NCBI GenBank assembly: GCA_015484985.1
Contig: WFUL01000046.1
Span: 1-8,484 of the forward strand
Direction of reading: 5' to 3'
DNA length: 8,484 nucleotides
Origin: Anaerolineales bacterium
GTDB lineage: Bacteria; Chloroflexota; Anaerolineae; Anaerolineales; DRMV01
In this document: positions 6,399 through 8,484 of the stretch, piece after piece
How the letters are laid out: each line of letters opens with the position of its first letter
How positions within the stretch are numbered: position 1 is the first letter of the stretch
The notes under the pieces: generated by a model
What the model saw: the letters and a program-made list of their open reading frames with translations, nothing else
Databases searched by the model: none
Told to the model about the DNA's origin: nothing
Made by a program: the position numbers and the translations under genes

Positions 6399-8096
6399 TC
6401 AATCCCGGAAGATAAGCACTCGACGGTACGGTTCGGTGCCTGTGGACCTGGACCTCAGGTTGGCCTCGCGAGCCATTTCGTGCTGCATACGCCGAATTTC
6501 GGCTGGTGCCGGAGGAAGTTCCACCATACGCTTGCCCTTGAGCACCGCGTCAATGGCCTTTTGGGTGATTTCCACCACATCGTCGATAGCCAAATCGTCC
6601 ATGTCATCAGCTTCTCGCAGGTGGAAGAGGTCCCCCAAGAAACGCTCGATTTGCGCGGTGGTGTTGGACTTGAGCACGTAGATGGGCAACCCGCGGGCCT
6701 CCGCGTCGGTGATGGCCCGCTGACGCTTGCGGTAGTAGGACCGTAGCGTGACCATGGCTTCCGCGTTGCCCAAATCCCGCACCACGACCGCGGGCACGTC
6801 CAAGCGCTTGGCCACCCGCATCAGCCGGTCCCGGGAGACACCATAAGGGTAGATGCGCACAGGCTCTCGGGTGGATGCGGTGATGCCCAGGGTTTCCAGT
6901 TCCCGCTCCTCTTCGGTCTGCTGACCGTTGCCTCCCAGTGGTGTACCGCTCGCGGTGGCGGTCGGCATCCGGTACCAGGCTTCGTCTTGCCGCCGCGGAC
7001 CTTTTCGATCCCGACGGGTCATCCCCGGAGGCGGGGTCAGGCGCTCAATGTGAATCTGACCGTCGGCGTCCCGATACCGGAGCTCGGGTTGGACCGGGTA
7101 GCCCCGGAGCAGCGCGTCTACCGCCTCGGCCACGTCCCGATGGACGATCAGGCGGTTCCGGTCCTGGATTTCCACCAGGATGTCGAAAGTGGGCGGCGCG
7201 CGGCGCTCCAGTACGGTCTTCTGGGTGCCTCGACGACGAGCCTCTTCGTCGGATAGGGTAACCGATTCGATACCGCCCACCAGGTCGGAGAGGGTGGGGT
7301 TCAAAAGCAGGTTCTCCAGGGTGTTGCCATGCGCGGTGGCGATAAGCTGCACACCCCGTTCCGCGATGGTACGCGCGGCCATGGCCTCCAGTTCCCGGCC
7401 GATTTCGTCGATGATGATGACCTCGGGGTTGTGGTTCTCCACGGCTTCAATCATGACTTCATGCTGAAGGGCTGGCGTAGGCACTTGCATCCGCCGCGCG
7501 CGACCAATGGCCGGATGAGGCACATCGCCATCACCGCCGATTTCGTTGGACGTGTCCACGATGACCACCCGCTTAGTTTCGGCCAGGATGCGGGCCGCCT
7601 CCCGAAGCATGGTGGTCTTGCCTACACCGGGCCGGCCCAGAAGCAGCACGTTCTTGCCGCTCTCGATGAGGTCCCGGATGATGTCCACCGTGCCGTACAC
7701 CGCGCGGCCGACGCGGCAGGTCAGGCCCACGATGTCGCCCCGGCGGTTACGGATGGCCGCGATGCGGTGCAGGGTGCGCTCAATGCCCGCCCGATTGTCC
7801 GCGTCGAATTCGCCCACCCGGTCCACCACGTACGCGATTTCCTCTCGGGTGACCTCTCGGTCCCGTAAAACTACCTCCCCCCCCTGGGCGAAGCGCGCCG
7901 TGGGAACCCGGCCCAGGTCCAGGATGACTTCGATAAGGTCCTCCTTTGGGCCGGCCTGGCGCACCGCGTCCCGAATGTCAGGTGGCAGAACCTGCAGCAG
8001 GGCCTCGATGTCCCCGTGCGGGTCCAGTTGCAATTGAGATTGCTTTTGCTGTTGCGTTACCTGTTCCTTCATCATCGTTCGACATGTACTCCTCAT
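6399..8096 (-). CDS. Ycf45/SpoIIIAA-like AAA ATPase with C-terminal R3H domain
   Basis: The 565-residue protein has an N-terminal helical domain (about 28-115), then a P-loop ATPase core with Walker A GRPGVGKTT at 154-162 and Walker B VIIIDEIG at 226-233. DTSNEIGGDG (181-190) and the TAHGNTLENLL block (254-264) are typical of the Ycf45/SpoIIIAA-like group, related to secretion-type ATPases. A charged linker (about 355-405) leads to a domain containing YPYGVSRDRL, DVPAVVVRDL and PIYVLKSNTTAQIERFL (about 416-487). The end is an R3H domain with the R-x3-H signature RRMQH at 535-539, a fold that binds single-stranded nucleic acid. It is thus a cytoplasmic, ATP-driven, probably nucleic-acid-binding protein; its cellular task is not established. 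The start is uncertain: ATG 8096 has only a weak GGAAAG upstream, while Met8 (8075) has GAGGAG 13 bases before it. A terminator in its leader suggests attenuation. Confidence 0.93.
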   Translation of the reverse strand: MRSTCRTMMKEQVTQQQKQSQLQLDPHGDIEALLQVLPPDIRDAVRQAGPKEDLIEVILDLGRVPTARFAQGGEVVLRDREVTREEIAYVVDRVGEFDADNRAGIERTLHRIAAIRNRRGDIVGLTCRVGRAVYGTVDIIRDLIESGKNVLLLGRPGVGKTTMLREAARILAETKRVVIVDTSNEIGGDGDVPHPAIGRARRMQVPTPALQHEVMIEAVENHNPEVIIIDEIGRELEAMAARTIAERGVQLIATAHGNTLENLLLNPTLSDLVGGIESVTLSDEEARRRGTQKTVLERRAPPTFDILVEIQDRNRLIVHRDVAEAVDALLRGYPVQPELRYRDADGQIHIERLTPPPGMTRRDRKGPRRQDEAWYRMPTATASGTPLGGNGQQTEEERELETLGITASTREPVRIYPYGVSRDRLMRVAKRLDVPAVVVRDLGNAEAMVTLRSYYRKRQRAITDAEARGLPIYVLKSNTTAQIERFLGDLFHLREADDMDDLAIDDVVEITQKAIDAVLKGKRMVELPPAPAEIRRMQHEMAREANLRSRSTGTEPYRRVLIFRD

Positions 8097-8123
8097 GAAA
8101 GACTTTCCAAGGTTTTTGCCGCT

Positions 8124-8186
8124 TTAAACACAACAAAAACGGTTGGGGGAACCAACCGTTCTCACCCAGAGATTCACCCTCTTCAT
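8124..8186 (-). CDS. Possible 20-codon leader peptide overlapping the attenuator
   Basis: The frame reads MKRVNLWVRTVGSPNRFCCV and stops at TAA 8126-8124, about 27 bases before the ATPase ATG. It runs right through both arms of the leader terminator, so a ribosome on it would prevent hairpin formation. Against it, there is no ribosome-binding site, and the ATG would be only about seven bases from the predicted 5' end. It also lacks a run of one amino acid as in classical biosynthetic leader peptides. It may be a chance frame. Confidence 0.25.
   Translation of the reverse strand: MKRVNLWVRTVGSPNRFCCV
8129..8160 (-). terminator. Leader terminator (candidate attenuator) of the AAA/R3H ATPase gene
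   Basis: Arms 8138-8146 and 8152-8160 form a perfect 9-bp stem (AACGGTTGG with CCAACCGTT) with a five-base loop. On the minus strand the stem ends in a T-rich tail (TTTTTGTTG), the form of an intrinsic terminator. On the plus strand it is followed by CTCACC, so it works only on minus-strand transcripts. No minus-strand gene lies between it and the divergent plus-strand gene, so the only transcript it can stop is the leader of the ATPase gene itself. Confidence 0.7.
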
Positions 8187-8199
8187 TGCGGCACCCATT

Positions 8200-8227
8200 A
8201 GTTTACCCAGAAAACAGCAAATGACAA
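8200..8227 (-). promoter_or_regulatory. Probable promoter of the AAA/R3H ATPase gene
   Basis: On the minus strand TTGTCA (8227-8222, five of six matches) and TAAACT (8205-8200, four of six) are separated by 16 bases. Transcription would start near 8193, giving a leader of about 97 bases up to the first ATG, with the terminator in its middle. Confidence 0.5.
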
Positions 8228-8250
8228 GAGGGGGCTGGAAACTTCGCCGC

Positions 8251-8278
8251 TTGTCTTTCCTCAAAAAGGCCCTATAAT
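8251..8278 (+). promoter_or_regulatory. Promoter of the radical SAM gene
   Basis: TTGTCT (8251-8256) and a perfect TATAAT (8273-8278) lie 16 bases apart. The start point would be near 8285, with a 40-base leader. Its -35 lies only 23 bases from the -35 of the divergent ATPase promoter, so the two promoters share one short control region. Confidence 0.75.
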
Positions 8279-8324
8279 AAGCAAAGCCGTTTTTGTGAAT
8301 TTCCACACGGAGGGAGTCCTGGAA

Positions 8325-8484
8325 ATGCAACCCCGATCAATTCAGGCGCGATTGGAGCGTCTGTTACCCAAAGTCCAGCGTCCGGCCCGGTACACCGGCG
8401 GGGAATTGAACCAGATGGTGAAGGCCTGGGCCACCATGGACGTTAAAGTAGCCCTGGTGTTCCCCGACATTTACGACCTGGGCA
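8325..8484 (+). CDS. N-terminus of a TIGR03960-type B12-binding radical SAM protein (3' truncated by window)
   Basis: Only the first 53 codons are present; the frame is open at the window end. The start ATG at 8325 follows GGAGG (8309-8313) at 11 bases, a little long but acceptable, and a strong promoter. The sequence runs from MQPRSIQARLERLLPKVQ through RYTGGELNQMVK to VKVALVFPDIYDLG. The RYxGGELN block and the VALVFPDxYDLG strand-loop resemble the start of the TIGR03960 group, in which a Rossmann-like B12-binding domain precedes a radical SAM domain. The CxxxCxxC cluster motif would lie beyond the window, so the enzyme class is inferred from these N-terminal blocks alone. The substrate is unknown. 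The gene is divergent from the AAA/R3H ATPase gene and shares its control region. Confidence 0.8.
   Translation, partial: MQPRSIQARLERLLPKVQRPARYTGGELNQMVKAWATMDVKVALVFPDIYDLG

Noticed and set aside
8124..8330. 68-residue minus-strand open frame across the divergent promoter region
   Set aside because: It spans both promoters and overlaps the radical SAM start. Only its last 20 codons lie downstream of a plausible transcription start, so only that part is considered.
1..8484. CRISPR arrays, insertion sequences, tRNA and rRNA genes
   Set aside because: I looked for regularly spaced repeats, transposase-like frames with terminal inverted repeats, and cloverleaf or rRNA-like sequence, and saw none.

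Overview
The window looks like a chromosomal segment of a Chloroflexota bacterium, probably of the Anaerolineae type. This is inferred from the protein families and gene style, not from a marker gene: a TIGR03663-type membrane glycosyltransferase carrying a C-terminal NHL propeller, a Ycf45-like AAA/R3H ATPase, a DUF4349 lipoprotein, a DUF4332 helix-hairpin-helix protein and a TIGR03960-type B12-binding radical SAM protein. The DNA is moderately GC-rich. Shine-Dalgarno sites close to the GGAGG consensus precede most starts, and nearly every gene is its own transcription unit. No mobile element, CRISPR array, rRNA or tRNA is visible.

Layout from left to right. Bases 1-504 (+) encode a multi-pass membrane protein whose upstream end may lie outside the window. 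Bases 505-779 are non-coding and hold a probable promoter for a small DUF4332 protein (780-1187, +). That gene converges on a DUF4349 lipoprotein gene (1305-2216, -), with a perfect 15-bp hairpin between them. To the right, also on the minus strand, is a 1188-residue GT-C/NHL fusion (2371-5937) with its own promoter, consensus ribosome-binding site and strong intrinsic terminator. A 461-bp non-coding stretch (5938-6398) holds that promoter and a perfect 21-bp palindrome that can terminate transcription in either direction. Next is the AAA/R3H ATPase gene (6399-8096, -). It is divergently transcribed from the start of a radical SAM gene (8325 to the window end, +), with back-to-back promoters in the space between them.

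Functional picture. The NHL-glycosyltransferase and the DUF4349 lipoprotein are envelope proteins in separate but adjacent transcription units. The ATPase and the radical SAM protein share a divergent control region and look like cytoplasmic nucleic-acid-related proteins. The most interesting regulatory signal is a minus-strand intrinsic terminator at 8129-8160. It lies between the predicted promoter and the start codon of the ATPase gene, overlaps a 20-codon open frame, and so looks like a transcription attenuator. I found no clear sign of a wholly new multi-gene system; the attenuator and the domain fusion are the best leads.
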